From contig JBAYTD010000001.1 of NCBI GenBank assembly GCA_041675805.1, forward strand, positions 1 to 64,000: DNA of 64,000 nucleotides. Reading direction: 5' to 3'. This DNA is from JANNWF01 sp041675805 (lineage in GTDB: Bacteria > Pseudomonadota > Gammaproteobacteria > Xanthomonadales > Xanthomonadaceae). The notes beneath the pieces were generated by a model, which was not told the origin of the DNA, did no database searches, and saw only the letters and a list, made by a program, of their open reading frames with translations. The position numbers were made by a program, and so were the translations under genes. This document shows positions 16,707 through 26,052 of the stretch, piece after piece; position 1 is the stretch's first letter; the number at the start of each line of letters is the position of its first letter.

Positions 16707-16737
16707 TTGCGGCGCGGCCGGCGGCGGGCCGTATACT
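16707..16737 (+). promoter_or_regulatory. possible sigma-70 promoter of the HD gene
   Basis: TTGCGG and TATACT separated by 19 bases, 50 bases before the GTG start. The -10 is good; the spacing is long and the -35 moderate. Confidence 0.4.
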
Positions 16738-16786
16738 CGCCACAGCGGGCGCGCCGGATCGCCCGCCGACGACGAAGGGGTTTAAC

Positions 16787-17848
16787 GTGATCCTGCGGCC
16801 CGCCATCGCCCACCAGCCCGACTCGGTCGAACTGCGGCTCGCCGACCCGCTGGCCGCCCGCGCCCTGTTGCTTCGCCATCGTCCGGACGTGATCCAGTTT
16901 CTCGCCGAACGCCGGCAGACCCTGCTCGACGCCTTCGGCCCCGACCTGCGGCAGACGCTGCTGCGCGCCGACGCCGCGCTGATGCTGAGCCTGGCGCGGA
17001 TGGGTTGCCGCCACGGCAGTTGGGGCGACGATTTCCACCACTACCACAACGAAAACCACTCGCTGGAAATCCTCGACGGGCGGATCGGCCGGCTGATGCA
17101 GGGGATCGGCCTCGATGCCCTGTCCGGCGAGGAGTGGGTGGCGCTGCAACTGTTTGCCACCTGCCACGACCTGCGCCAGCGCGAGCAGGTCGATTTCGAG
17201 CGCGCGGTCGGCAACAACGAGGACGCCAGCATCGACGAGACGGTGCGCATCCTCGACCTGTGCGGCTTCTGCCTGCGCGAACACCGCGGCCTGTATCTGG
17301 CGCTGGAACTGATGATCGCCGGCTCCACCTTCGACGCCCGACCGGCCGCCGCGCTGGCGCGGACCTCCTACAACTCGGCCGAGGTGGCCGCCACCGGCGG
17401 CGCGCTGGCACCCAGGCTGGGCGACCATCTGGATCGCGTCGCCCCGGATTGGCGCGCCGACCCGCAGGTGGCGCGCGCCGTGCATCTGGCGCTGATCGCC
17501 TCCGATCTGGATACCGCCAACGTCGCCGAGGCCTTTCCCTGGCTGGCGGAAAGCGCCAGCCGGCTGTGCCAGGAGCGCGAGATGCGCAGCGGGCGGCGGC
17601 TGGAGTCGGCGGAATCGGCGCAGCCCTGCGTATCCTTCCTCAGCGACGGACAGGAACGCTATTTTTTCGAGTTGCACCGATTCTGCTCGGCCGAAGGCGA
17701 GGCGACCTTCGCCGCCACCAAGGCCGACAACGCACCGCGCGTGCGCGCCATCGCCCAGGCCATGCGCGAGCGCTTCGCCGCCGGCGCGACGCCGGCCAGC
17801 GGGCTGGAAGTGGTGCGCGAGTTCTCCCGCCTGACGCTGGCGGCCTGA
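16787..17848 (+). CDS. HD-domain-like putative metal-dependent phosphohydrolase
   Basis: 353 residues. FHHYHNENHSLEILDGRI at about 85-100 and FATCHDLRQRE at about 122-132 give the His ... His-Asp arrangement of HD/PDEase-type metal sites, and a later SDLDTANVA could supply the last Asp. No output or sensor domain is visible. The substrate is unknown. Start GTG 16787 has GAAGGGG six bases upstream; the start is supported by homology-like density from residue 1 but is not certain. Confidence 0.7.
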   Translation: MILRPAIAHQPDSVELRLADPLAARALLLRHRPDVIQFLAERRQTLLDAFGPDLRQTLLRADAALMLSLARMGCRHGSWGDDFHHYHNENHSLEILDGRIGRLMQGIGLDALSGEEWVALQLFATCHDLRQREQVDFERAVGNNEDASIDETVRILDLCGFCLREHRGLYLALELMIAGSTFDARPAAALARTSYNSAEVAATGGALAPRLGDHLDRVAPDWRADPQVARAVHLALIASDLDTANVAEAFPWLAESASRLCQEREMRSGRRLESAESAQPCVSFLSDGQERYFFELHRFCSAEGEATFAATKADNAPRVRAIAQAMRERFAAGATPASGLEVVREFSRLTLAA

Positions 17849-18269
17849 TCGGCGCCTGGCCTGATCCAGGTCAGTGCCCGCGTGGCACGAAACATGCTGA
17901 GCTTATCCCGCACCCGACCCGGCATCGCGGAAAACCCGCTTGCGGGGCGGCCGCTGGACCGGACTGAGCAGGGGTCGGTCGCGCGCGGGGCGGGGACGCA
18001 TGGCGCGAGCCGAGAAAAAAGCCGGCGCCCGGGGGTCTTTTGGAACAGGGGGAATCCAGGGGACCGTATCCGGGCGCCGGACAGCCTTGAATGAGGGTGC
18101 TGTCGCAACGGCGATCAGGCGTGCTTTGTCAAAAAGCGTCACATCGCGTCAGTGTCGACAGCATGCCCACCCGACATGCTGCTACGCAAGTGCAGTGTTG
18201 CCAAACCGTGACGCAACGCGCGCCGCCATGGGTCTGACGGCGCGCTGGCAGCAGCGCAATGGATCAGGC
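17849..18269. other. intergenic stretch between two convergent genes
   Basis: 421 bases without a convincing coding frame. It holds the large hairpin at 18014-18080. The remainder has no recognised element. Confidence 0.5.
18014..18080 (-). terminator. long hairpin followed by T6 (probable terminator)
   Basis: On the minus strand, CCGGCGCCCGG (18080-18070) pairs perfectly with CCGGGCGCCGG (18032-18022). GGTC/GACC adds an inner stem in the 37-base loop, and TTTTTT follows. It is 190 bases after the Tyr-rich lipoprotein gene, whose transcript it probably ends. The distance and loop size also allow a small RNA. Confidence 0.55.
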
Positions 18270-19766
18270 TCAGCGGCCGCGCGAACGCTCGCTGCGCGAA
18301 CTGCTGCTGCGATCATCGGACGAAGACGACTCGCGCACCGCGCCGCGCGAGGATTCGCGTGATTCGCTGCGTGACTCGCGCGCCGGGGCCGGCTGCGGCG
18401 CGGATCGGACCGGAGCCTGCTGGCTCGGCGCGCTGCGCTGCGGTGCCTGGTAGCTGCGCGGCGCGACGCTTTCGCTGCGCGGCGCGCTGGTCGCCGGCAT
18501 CGCCTGGCGCGGTGCCTGCTGCCGGTAGGTCGGCGTGACCGCCTGGCGCGGTTGCGTCTGCGGCTGCGGGCGCGAGGTGCTGCTCGGCGCGCGGTATGCG
18601 GGCGCTTCGCGCTGCGTCTGCACGCGCTCGTAGCGGTCCTGCACCACCGGCTGCGCCGGCGTGACCGGGCGGCTCTCGATGCTGCGGCTGCGCAGGCTGT
18701 CCTGGCGGGTCGATGTCGCCGGCGCACGGGTTGTCGGTGCCGGGGTCACGGTGGTGGCCGGGCGCGTGGCGTTCGGACGCGAGTAATCGCTGCTCGACGT
18801 CACCGTGCCACGGCTCGACTGGCGCGGCAGCGCGTAGCCGCTGCGGTCCGTGGTTGTGGCGCTGCGCGGGATCGAGCCGCTCTGCGCGCCGCGCGAGGAG
18901 GTCGGCGTCACCTCGCGGCTGCCGCGTGGCAGGGTGGTCACGCTGGACGGCGACTGCCGCACCGGCTGGGCGCTGCGAGTGCTGCCATCGCGCAGCGCGC
19001 CGTCGTTGCGATAGCCGAAGCCGCTGACCTGCGGGTCGATGCGGTTGTTGCGGCTGCCGTAATCGGCCCCGCGCAGGGCTTCCCGGCGGTCGGCCACGCT
19101 GCTGCGATTGCGGCTGTCGTAGCGCGTGGTGCGCGAGGAGGGCAGGCCGCCGTCGCTACGGTTGGCCTGGTTGTACTGACGGTAGTCGCGCTCGTTGCGC
19201 AACTGCCGGCTCAGCCACTGCTGCTCGTAGCGCGCATTGCCGTAGCGCGGGCTGTAGTGGACGTTGGCGTAGGACGGATAGCGCCGGTACCACGGCGTCC
19301 AGTCGTAGTAGTGGTCGACCCAGGACAGGCGGTACGGCGAGTAGGCGTAGTAGCTGCTCCAGCGCGGGCCGTAGTAGCCGCCCGACCAGCTTCCGTACCA
19401 GCCACCGACACGGGTGAAGCCGATGCTGAAGTAGTTGCGCGGGTAATAGGTCACGCCGTAGTAGAAGCCCGGGTGCCAGTACGGGTCCACGTACCAGCGG
19501 TTGAGCGGCCAGAACACCGAGTAGTAGTACGGATAGTCGACGTAGTTGGAATGGCCGTAGTCGTAGCCGTAGTCGCCGTAGTAGTAATCGCCGCTGTCCT
19601 CGTAGGCCGGCGAGTAGTAGGTCGAGCCGTCGACGTGGACCGGGTTGCCGTACTCGTCGCGATAGCCGCTGTAGTAGTAGCCATCGTCATAGCGACGGTA
19701 CTCGGTGGCGGTGACGCAGCCCGAGAGCAGCACGGCGATGGCAGAGAAAGCAATCCAGCGAAGCAT
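18270..19766 (-). CDS. Tyr-rich, low-complexity lipoprotein of unknown function
   Basis: 498 residues. A lipoprotein signal ends in LLSGC (Cys17). Residues about 22-190 are extraordinarily rich in Tyr, Trp, Gly and Asp (runs such as DDGYYYSGYRDEYG, DYYYGDYGYDYG, YYGPRWSSYYAYSPYRL). Residues about 190-498 are Ser/Arg/Gln/Pro/Thr-rich, disordered-looking, and end in an SSSS/SRSERSRGR tail. No enzyme or binding domain is seen. It should sit on a membrane facing the periplasm or surface. Start ATG 19766 follows GGCTTGCC with a weak ribosome site. The DUF2254-like gene is 85 bases upstream in the same direction. I do not recognise the family. Confidence 0.75.
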   Translation of the reverse strand: MLRWIAFSAIAVLLSGCVTATEYRRYDDGYYYSGYRDEYGNPVHVDGSTYYSPAYEDSGDYYYGDYGYDYGHSNYVDYPYYYSVFWPLNRWYVDPYWHPGFYYGVTYYPRNYFSIGFTRVGGWYGSWSGGYYGPRWSSYYAYSPYRLSWVDHYYDWTPWYRRYPSYANVHYSPRYGNARYEQQWLSRQLRNERDYRQYNQANRSDGGLPSSRTTRYDSRNRSSVADRREALRGADYGSRNNRIDPQVSGFGYRNDGALRDGSTRSAQPVRQSPSSVTTLPRGSREVTPTSSRGAQSGSIPRSATTTDRSGYALPRQSSRGTVTSSSDYSRPNATRPATTVTPAPTTRAPATSTRQDSLRSRSIESRPVTPAQPVVQDRYERVQTQREAPAYRAPSSTSRPQPQTQPRQAVTPTYRQQAPRQAMPATSAPRSESVAPRSYQAPQRSAPSQQAPVRSAPQPAPARESRSESRESSRGAVRESSSSDDRSSSSRSERSRGR

Positions 19767-19851
19767 GGCAAGCCCCCCGGTGAAGTGTGTCTGCACTGTA
19801 ACGGGAGGCCGTAAATCCGTGCTGAATCCGGCGCTTCCCGTTGCCGTCCCT

Positions 19852-21435
19852 TCAGCCGCCGGTGCCGCGCGGAGCGCTTTCCAGCATGGCGAAGAAGTCG
19901 CCCAGGGCGGCGCGCTGCACCGGCGGCATGTACTCGAAGGTGCGGCCGCGGTCGATGATTTCCCAGAAGTCCTTGTCGTCCACGCGCTCCAGTTCGCTGC
20001 GGATGGTGGCGATCCGTTCGGCGTTTTCCTCGTGCATGTCGCGGGCGATGATCCGCGCCCGCGCCAGGTCGCCGACGCTGAGCAGGTAGGCGGCCAGCTT
20101 GGCCTGTGCCTTGCGCACGCCGAGCAGGGCGCGTTCCTGGCTGCGCAGGCGCAGCGGGCGGTCCAGTTCGAGGAACAGGTCGAGCATGGCATCGCGCACC
20201 GGCGAGTCCAACTCGTGGGCCGACTGGCACAGCGCCGACAGGTCGTAGGCGACCGTCTCGACGACGAAGTTCAGCGTCAGGTCGAAGCTGACATGGCTGT
20301 AATAGCTCATGTAGCGCACCGCCTCCAGGGCGAAGCGGCCCTGGCCCTGGCGCAGCATCGCCTGGGCCAGCAGCCGGTACTGGTTGAGCACGTTGTAGGC
20401 GGTGCGCACGTCGCGCAGATTGAGCGTGGCGCGCAGGTAGGAGTTCATGTAGCGAAACACCAGGCGGATCAGTTCCTCGTCCTCGCGCCGCAGCGCCATC
20501 TCGCCGATGTAGCGGGTGTCGATGGCGATCAGGTAGTTGATTTCGCGCAGCGAATTGGACGCTTCGCCGTAGATGCTCAGGTACTGGCGCAGGATCTGCC
20601 ACTCGACCCAGGTGCGATGCTTTTCCAGGTCGGCCAGCGACTCCGGGTCCATGGCGACGAAGTCGGGGTTCTCCGCCAGGCTGCGGCCGATGCGGAACCA
20701 GGGGTCGGTCAGCACGTCCTTGCGGGCGATGTAGTCGAGCGCGAAGTCCTTCAGCGCGTCCACCGCCCGGCTGGCGATGATCTTGTCCTTGTCGGCCACC
20801 GAATGGCTGGCGATGTCGGTCAGCTCGGCCATCGCGGCGAGCACCTCGGCCTGGCGCGCGTCCAGTCGCGCCGCCGGCATGCCGCCGCGGCGGATCACCG
20901 CCTCGACGGTGCGCGCGGCGTCGGCACGGATGCGCAGCACCAGGTTGGCCGGGTCGAGAAACCAGAACACGTAGGCAAAGTAGGGCAGCATCAGCAGCAT
21001 GCCCAGCGAGGCGGTGACCAGGCCGGTCAGCAGCGCCACCTGTGGCACGAAGCCCTCCTTCAGCGCCACGCTGAGCCAGACGCCGCTGATGCCGGCGATC
21101 ACGTAGAAGGCCAGCACCACCCGGTTGATCCAGTCGCGCACGAACATCCGAGCCACGCCGGAGTGCCGGCTCGAGGACAGTTGCACGATGATCGCCACCA
21201 CGGTGACGACGATGCCGAGCAGGGCCACCACCACCGGTGCCAGTTGCGAGATGGCGTCGGTGATCTTGTCGTCGTCGAAGCCGAGGTAGTGATCCAGCGC
21301 GGCGCTGGCTCCGCTGCCGCCGGAACGCAGATGGTCGAGCAGGTAGCCGACCCCGAACAGCGCCGTCGCCGCGCCTGCCAGCATGGCCATCGGCAGCAGC
21401 CATTGGCGGATCCAGTTCGGACGATAGGTGCTCAT
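19852..21435 (-). CDS. DUF2254-like predicted membrane protein
   Basis: 527 residues. Four membrane segments lie in the N-terminal third (about 16-36, 67-87, 108-128, 137-160), and a long soluble helical region (about 170-527) is presumably cytoplasmic. The stretch VVALLGIVVTVVAIIVQLSSSRHSG, then FVRDWINRVVLAFYVI, recalls DUF2254 (COG4325). Function is unknown. ATG 21435 is the start nearest to the first hydrophobic segment; the frame is open ten codons further upstream. It is divergent from the tricorn-like peptidase gene. Confidence 0.75.
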   Translation of the reverse strand: MSTYRPNWIRQWLLPMAMLAGAATALFGVGYLLDHLRSGGSGASAALDHYLGFDDDKITDAISQLAPVVVALLGIVVTVVAIIVQLSSSRHSGVARMFVRDWINRVVLAFYVIAGISGVWLSVALKEGFVPQVALLTGLVTASLGMLLMLPYFAYVFWFLDPANLVLRIRADAARTVEAVIRRGGMPAARLDARQAEVLAAMAELTDIASHSVADKDKIIASRAVDALKDFALDYIARKDVLTDPWFRIGRSLAENPDFVAMDPESLADLEKHRTWVEWQILRQYLSIYGEASNSLREINYLIAIDTRYIGEMALRREDEELIRLVFRYMNSYLRATLNLRDVRTAYNVLNQYRLLAQAMLRQGQGRFALEAVRYMSYYSHVSFDLTLNFVVETVAYDLSALCQSAHELDSPVRDAMLDLFLELDRPLRLRSQERALLGVRKAQAKLAAYLLSVGDLARARIIARDMHEENAERIATIRSELERVDDKDFWEIIDRGRTFEYMPPVQRAALGDFFAMLESAPRGTGG

Positions 21436-21579
21436 CGCCGCATCCTCGCACAGCGCATCGGGCAACGGAACCGCCGCTGCGGACGCGCCGGCAGCACCGC
21501 TTGGCGGGACTTTCGGCCCGGGCGGCGGGCGCTGCGCTTGCGACTACAATGCGCGGTCCTTTCGTTCGAGGGTTTCCGG

Positions 21580-24500
21580 ATGCGCATTCTGAGCTTCCTG
21601 CTGCTTGTCCTGGCCGCGACTGCGGCCGATGCGGACAGTCCGACCAAGCTGCTGCGCTTTCCCGACATCCACGGCGAGCGCGTGGTGTTCGTCCACGCCG
21701 GCGATCTGTACATCGCCCCGCTGGCCGGCGGCTCGGCGTTCCGGCTGACCTCCCATCCCGGCCAGGAGCTGTATCCGAAGTTCAGCCCGGACGGCAACTG
21801 GATCGCCTTTTCCGCCGAGTACAACGGCACCCGCCAGGTCCACGTGATCCCCAGCGGCGGCGGCGAGCCGCGCCAGCTCACCTGGTACAACGATGTCGGC
21901 CCGATGCCGCCGCGCGGCGGCACCGACAACCGCGTGCTGGACTGGACGCCCGATGGCGCGCACATCGCCGTGCGCATGAACCGCACGCCGTGGAGCGAGC
22001 GCGACGGCCGGCCTTACCTCGTGCCCTTCGCCGGCGGTCTCGAACAGCCGCTGGCGATTCCCGAGAGCGGCGGCGGCAGCTTCAGCCCGGACGGCGGCCA
22101 GTTCGTCTACACGCCGATCGACCGCGACTTCCGCAACTGGAAGCGCTATCGCGGCGGCCGCGCCCAGGACGTGTGGATCTACGACCTGAATGCCGACGTC
22201 TCGCGCCGGCTCACCGATCATCGCGCCACCGACCACCAGCCAATGTGGCTGGACGACACCATCTACTTCGTCTCCGACCGCGACTACACGCTCAACCTCT
22301 ACGCCATCTCCCCCGCTGGCGGCGAGCCGCGCAAGCTGACCGACTTCAGCGACTTCGACGTGCTCTGGCCGAGCGCCGGCCCCGGCGGCATCGTGTTCGA
22401 GAAGGGCGGGTCGATCTGGCATTACTCGCCGGCCGACGGTGCGACCCGGGAGATCCCGATCCGGGTCCAGGGCGACTGGCCGGAAACCCTGCCGCGCTTC
22501 GTCGAGGGGCGGCGCTTCATCGACTCCTTCGACATCGCCCCCGGCGGCGAGCGTGCCGTGTTCGGTGCCCGCGGCGAAGTGTTCACCGTGCCGGCCAGAC
22601 ACGGCGAAATCCGCCAGCTCGCCCACACCCCGGACGCCCGCGAGCACAGCGTGAGCTGGTCGCCGGACGGCAAGTGGATCGCCTACCTGTCCGACGCCAG
22701 CGGCGAATACGAAATCTACCTGCGGGCGCAGGACGGCAGTGGCGTCGAGCGCCGCATCACCAATGATGGCGACACCTGGCGCATGCCGCCGACCTGGTCG
22801 CCCGACTCCAGCCGCCTGGCCTACACCGACACCCGCAACCGCCTGCGCATCGTCGAGGTCGCCAGCGGCCGCACCATCGACGCCGACCGCGCCCTGCACG
22901 AAGCCTTCGACGGCCACGTCTGGTCGCCGGACAGCCGCTGGCTGGCCTACGCCAAGACCAATGCCAGCCGCAACAGCGCGATCTGGCTGTACTCGCTGGA
23001 CAGCGGTCGCGCCCGGCAACTGACCGGCGACGAGACGGTCGACTTCGCCCCGGCCTTCGATCCGCAGGGCCGCTATCTGTATTTCCTCTCCAACCGCGAC
23101 CACGCGCTGACCTTCAGCGCCTACGAGTTCAATTACCTCTACACCAACGCCACCCGCGTCTATGCCGCCACCCTGGCCGCCGACGGGCCGGCCCTGCTGC
23201 GGCCGAAGTCCGACGAGGTCGGGGCCGCCGCCGACAAGGCGCAGGGCAAGGACAAGGCCAAGCCGGATGGCAAGGCGACGCCGGTGCCGCGCCTGCGCAT
23301 CGACCTGCCCGGCTTCGAGCAGCGGGTGGTCGCCCTGCCGGCGCCGGCCGGCAACTACGCCGCGCTCGGCGCCGATGCCGACGGCGTCTTCTATCTGTCG
23401 AACAGCGGCGGTGGCAACGAGCTGACCTTCCTCGGCCTCGACGCCGAGGCACCGGAAGCGGTCGCCCGCGTGCAGGGCTACCGGCTGTCCGCCGACGGCA
23501 AGAAGCTGCTGCTGCAACGCGGCTTCGACTTCGCCATCGTCGACGCCAAGCCGAAGGCGGATTTCGATGCCGGCAAGCTGGACCTGGCCGGCATGGAAGT
23601 GCGCATCGAGCCGCGCCGCGAATGGAAGCAACTGTTCGTCGACGGCTGGCGCGTGCTGCGCGACTGGTTCTACGACGAGGGCATGCACGGGCAGGACTGG
23701 AACGCCCTGCGCGCCCGCTACGAGCCGCTGGTCGAACACGTCGCCAGCCGCGCCGACCTCGACTATCTGTTGCAGGAACTCGGCGGCGAAGCCAATGCCG
23801 GTCACGTCTACGTCGAAGCCGGCGATCAGGCGAAAGTGCCGCGCAAGCCCGGCGGCCTGCTCGGTGCCGACCTGCAACCGCACGCCAGCGGCTACTGGCG
23901 CATCGCCCGCATTTACGCCGGCGAAAACTGGGATCCGACGCGCCGCTCGCCGTTGACCGAGCCTGGCGTCGAGGTGAAGGAAGGCGACCTGCTGCTGAGC
24001 ATCGACGGCGTCAGCACGCGCGGCGTCGACAACATCTATCGGCTGCTGGAGAACAAGGCCGACAAGGTGGTCGCGCTGGGCCTCGCGGCGAGCGCCGATC
24101 CGTCCGCCGCGCGCAGCGTGCGGGTGAAGACGATCAGCTCCGAGCTGTCGCTGCGCTACCTCGACCGCGTCCGCTACAACCAGCGCCGCGTCGACGAGCT
24201 GTCCGGCGGGCGGATCGGCTACATCCACCTGCCCAACACCGCCGTCGACGGCAACCGCGAGCTGTCGCGCGGCATGCTGGCCTACGCCGCGCGCGAGGCG
24301 CTGATCATCGATGATCGCTACAACGGCGGCGGCTTCATCCCCGACCGGATGATCGAAATCCTCGCCCGCAAGCCGCTCAACTACTGGAAGCGCCGCGGCC
24401 TGGAGCCCTACGCCACGCCGCTGCTGTCGCATCTCGGCCCGAAGGCGATGCTGATCAACGGCCTGTCCAGTTCCGGTGGCGACGCCCTGCCGTACTACTT

Positions 24501-24819
24501 CCGCAAACTCGGCCTGGGGCCGCTGATCGGCACCCGCACCTGGGGCGGGCTGATCGGCATCAGCGGTGCGCCGATGCTGGTCGATGGCGGCCGCGTGCTG
24601 CCGGCGACCTTCCGCTTCCTCGACACCGATGGCCGCTGGGCGGTGGAGAACGAGGGCGTGGCCCCGGACATCGAGGTGATCGACCGCCCCGAACTGATCG
24701 CCGCCGGCCGCGATCCCAGCCTGGAGGCCGCCGTCGCCCACCTGCTGCGCGAACTGGAAAAGAATCCGCCGCGCGCGCCCACCGCGCCGCCCGCGCCGAC
24801 CGATTTCCCGCCGCACTGA
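21580..24819 (+). CDS. secreted tricorn-like S41 peptidase
   Basis: 1079 residues. Signal peptide about 1-18 (MRILSFLLLVLAATAADA). Two beta-propellers of WD/PD40-type blades follow (to about 620; repeats such as SWSPDGKWIAYLSD and WSPDSRWLAYA), then the tricorn core, a PDZ domain (about 755-850) and the S41 peptidase domain. Candidate catalytic residues are His742 in NAGHVYVE and Ser965 in GLSSSGGD, very near the numbers known for Thermoplasma tricorn. It probably degrades peptides in the periplasm. A Lys/Ala-rich insert at about 545-570 is unusual. TACAAT at 21545 may be a -10 box. Confidence 0.93.
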   Translation: MRILSFLLLVLAATAADADSPTKLLRFPDIHGERVVFVHAGDLYIAPLAGGSAFRLTSHPGQELYPKFSPDGNWIAFSAEYNGTRQVHVIPSGGGEPRQLTWYNDVGPMPPRGGTDNRVLDWTPDGAHIAVRMNRTPWSERDGRPYLVPFAGGLEQPLAIPESGGGSFSPDGGQFVYTPIDRDFRNWKRYRGGRAQDVWIYDLNADVSRRLTDHRATDHQPMWLDDTIYFVSDRDYTLNLYAISPAGGEPRKLTDFSDFDVLWPSAGPGGIVFEKGGSIWHYSPADGATREIPIRVQGDWPETLPRFVEGRRFIDSFDIAPGGERAVFGARGEVFTVPARHGEIRQLAHTPDAREHSVSWSPDGKWIAYLSDASGEYEIYLRAQDGSGVERRITNDGDTWRMPPTWSPDSSRLAYTDTRNRLRIVEVASGRTIDADRALHEAFDGHVWSPDSRWLAYAKTNASRNSAIWLYSLDSGRARQLTGDETVDFAPAFDPQGRYLYFLSNRDHALTFSAYEFNYLYTNATRVYAATLAADGPALLRPKSDEVGAAADKAQGKDKAKPDGKATPVPRLRIDLPGFEQRVVALPAPAGNYAALGADADGVFYLSNSGGGNELTFLGLDAEAPEAVARVQGYRLSADGKKLLLQRGFDFAIVDAKPKADFDAGKLDLAGMEVRIEPRREWKQLFVDGWRVLRDWFYDEGMHGQDWNALRARYEPLVEHVASRADLDYLLQELGGEANAGHVYVEAGDQAKVPRKPGGLLGADLQPHASGYWRIARIYAGENWDPTRRSPLTEPGVEVKEGDLLLSIDGVSTRGVDNIYRLLENKADKVVALGLAASADPSAARSVRVKTISSELSLRYLDRVRYNQRRVDELSGGRIGYIHLPNTAVDGNRELSRGMLAYAAREALIIDDRYNGGGFIPDRMIEILARKPLNYWKRRGLEPYATPLLSHLGPKAMLINGLSSSGGDALPYYFRKLGLGPLIGTRTWGGLIGISGAPMLVDGGRVLPATFRFLDTDGRWAVENEGVAPDIEVIDRPELIAAGRDPSLEAAVAHLLRELEKNPPRAPTAPPAPTDFPPH

Positions 24820-24830
24820 AGCGCGCCGCG

Positions 24831-24860
24831 CCGGCCGTCCCGCCAGTGCGGGCCGGCCGG
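24831..24860 (+). terminator. GC-rich hairpin after the peptidase gene
   Basis: CCGGCC-gt-CCCGC / GCGGG-cc-GGCCGG with a four-base loop, 11 bases after the stop. No T run follows, so it may act as an mRNA end-stabilising hairpin or a weak terminator before fbp. Confidence 0.4.
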
Positions 24861-24929
24861 CGGTGGCCTTTCCCCGTCGCGACCCGGACAATACGCGCCC
24901 GGAAGCCTGTCCCCTGTCCGGAGCCCGCC

Positions 24930-25934
24930 GTGTCGAACGTCTCGCTTAGCCGTTTCCTGATCGAAGAACAGCGCAAGAAGGCGGACATCACTGCCGATCT
25001 GCGCCTGCTGATCGAGGTCGTCGCCCGCGCCTGCAAGGCCATCTCGATCGCCATCGGCAAGGGCGAACTGGGCAATGTGCTCGGCAACGCCGGCTCCATC
25101 AACGTGCAGGGCGAGGCGCAGAAGAAGCTCGACGTGCTGTCCAACGACATCCTGCTCGAAGCCAACGAGTGGGGCGGCCACCTGGCCGCGCTGGCCTCGG
25201 AGGAGATGGACGATCCGCACCTGATCCCCAATCGCTATCCGAAGGGCAACTACCTGCTGGTGTTCGATCCGCTCGATGGCAGTTCCAACATCGATGTCAA
25301 CGTCTCCGTCGGCACCATCTTCTCGGTGCTGCGCTGCCCGGACGGCGTCGGCGAGCCGAGTGCCGAGCATTTCCTGCAACCGGGCGTCAGCCAGGTTGCC
25401 GCCGGTTACACCGTGTACGGACCGAGCACCGTGCTGGTGCTGACCCTGGGCGACGGCGTGCACCAGTTCACCTTGGACCGCGAAGTCGGCAGTTTCGTGC
25501 TCACCCGCAGCGACCTGCGCATCCCCGAGGACACCTCGGAGTTCGCCATCAACGCCAGCAACCAGCGCCATTGGGAGCCGCCGGTGCAGCGCTACATCGA
25601 CGAACTGCTGGCCGGCAAGGCGGGTCCGCGCGGGCGCGACTTCAACATGCGCTGGGTCGCCTCGATGGTGGCCGACGTACACCGCATCATCACCCGTGGC
25701 GGCCTGTTCATGTATCCGCTGGACGCCAAGTGCCGCGCCCAGGGCGGCAAGCTGCGCCTGCTCTACGAGGCCAATCCGATGGGCTTCATCGTCGAGCAGG
25801 CCGGCGGTGCGGCGAGCACCGGGCGCGAGCGCATCCTCGACGTGCAGCCCAGTTCGCTGCACCAGCGCGTGCCGGTGATCCTCGGCTCGAAGAACGAGGT
25901 CGAGCGCGTCGCCGCCTTCCACCGCGAGGCCTGA
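24930..25934 (+). CDS. fbp: fructose-1,6-bisphosphatase class I
   Basis: 334 residues, the standard length. It hydrolyses fructose 1,6-bisphosphate to fructose 6-phosphate in gluconeogenesis. Seen: metal site LASEEMDD and VFDPLDGSSNIDVN, RWVASMVADVHRII, GGLFMYPLDAK and LLYEANPMGFIVEQAGG. Start GTG 24930 has GGAG seven bases upstream and fits the family N-terminus (SLSRFLIEEQ); the open frame extends 28 codons further without homology. Confidence 0.96.
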   Translation: MSNVSLSRFLIEEQRKKADITADLRLLIEVVARACKAISIAIGKGELGNVLGNAGSINVQGEAQKKLDVLSNDILLEANEWGGHLAALASEEMDDPHLIPNRYPKGNYLLVFDPLDGSSNIDVNVSVGTIFSVLRCPDGVGEPSAEHFLQPGVSQVAAGYTVYGPSTVLVLTLGDGVHQFTLDREVGSFVLTRSDLRIPEDTSEFAINASNQRHWEPPVQRYIDELLAGKAGPRGRDFNMRWVASMVADVHRIITRGGLFMYPLDAKCRAQGGKLRLLYEANPMGFIVEQAGGAASTGRERILDVQPSSLHQRVPVILGSKNEVERVAAFHREA

Positions 25935-25935
25935 G

Positions 25936-25988
25936 GATCGCGGTCGCGGCGATCAGGCATCGAGTGCGTCTATCGCCGCGATGCGATC
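25936..25988 (+). terminator. hairpin after fbp
   Basis: GATCGC-ggt-CGCGGCGAT pairs with ATCGCCGCG-at-GCGATC around an 18-base loop, starting just after the fbp stop. Downstream is AT-richer (AATTGATTGGCTTTG) but without a clean T run. Confidence 0.45.
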
Positions 25989-26023
25989 AATTGATTGGCT
26001 TTGTTGAGAACGATTCGCAACAA

Positions 26024-26052
26024 TGATGTCGCTTGCAAAGGAGTCGACATCA
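26024..26052 (+). promoter_or_regulatory. hairpin enclosing the ribosome binding site of the DUF2061 gene
   Basis: TGATGTCG (26024-26031) pairs perfectly with CGACATCA (26045-26052). The 13-base loop contains the Shine-Dalgarno AAAGGAG, and the last paired base is the A of the start codon. It could modulate translation, for example by temperature or a protein. Confidence 0.5.
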
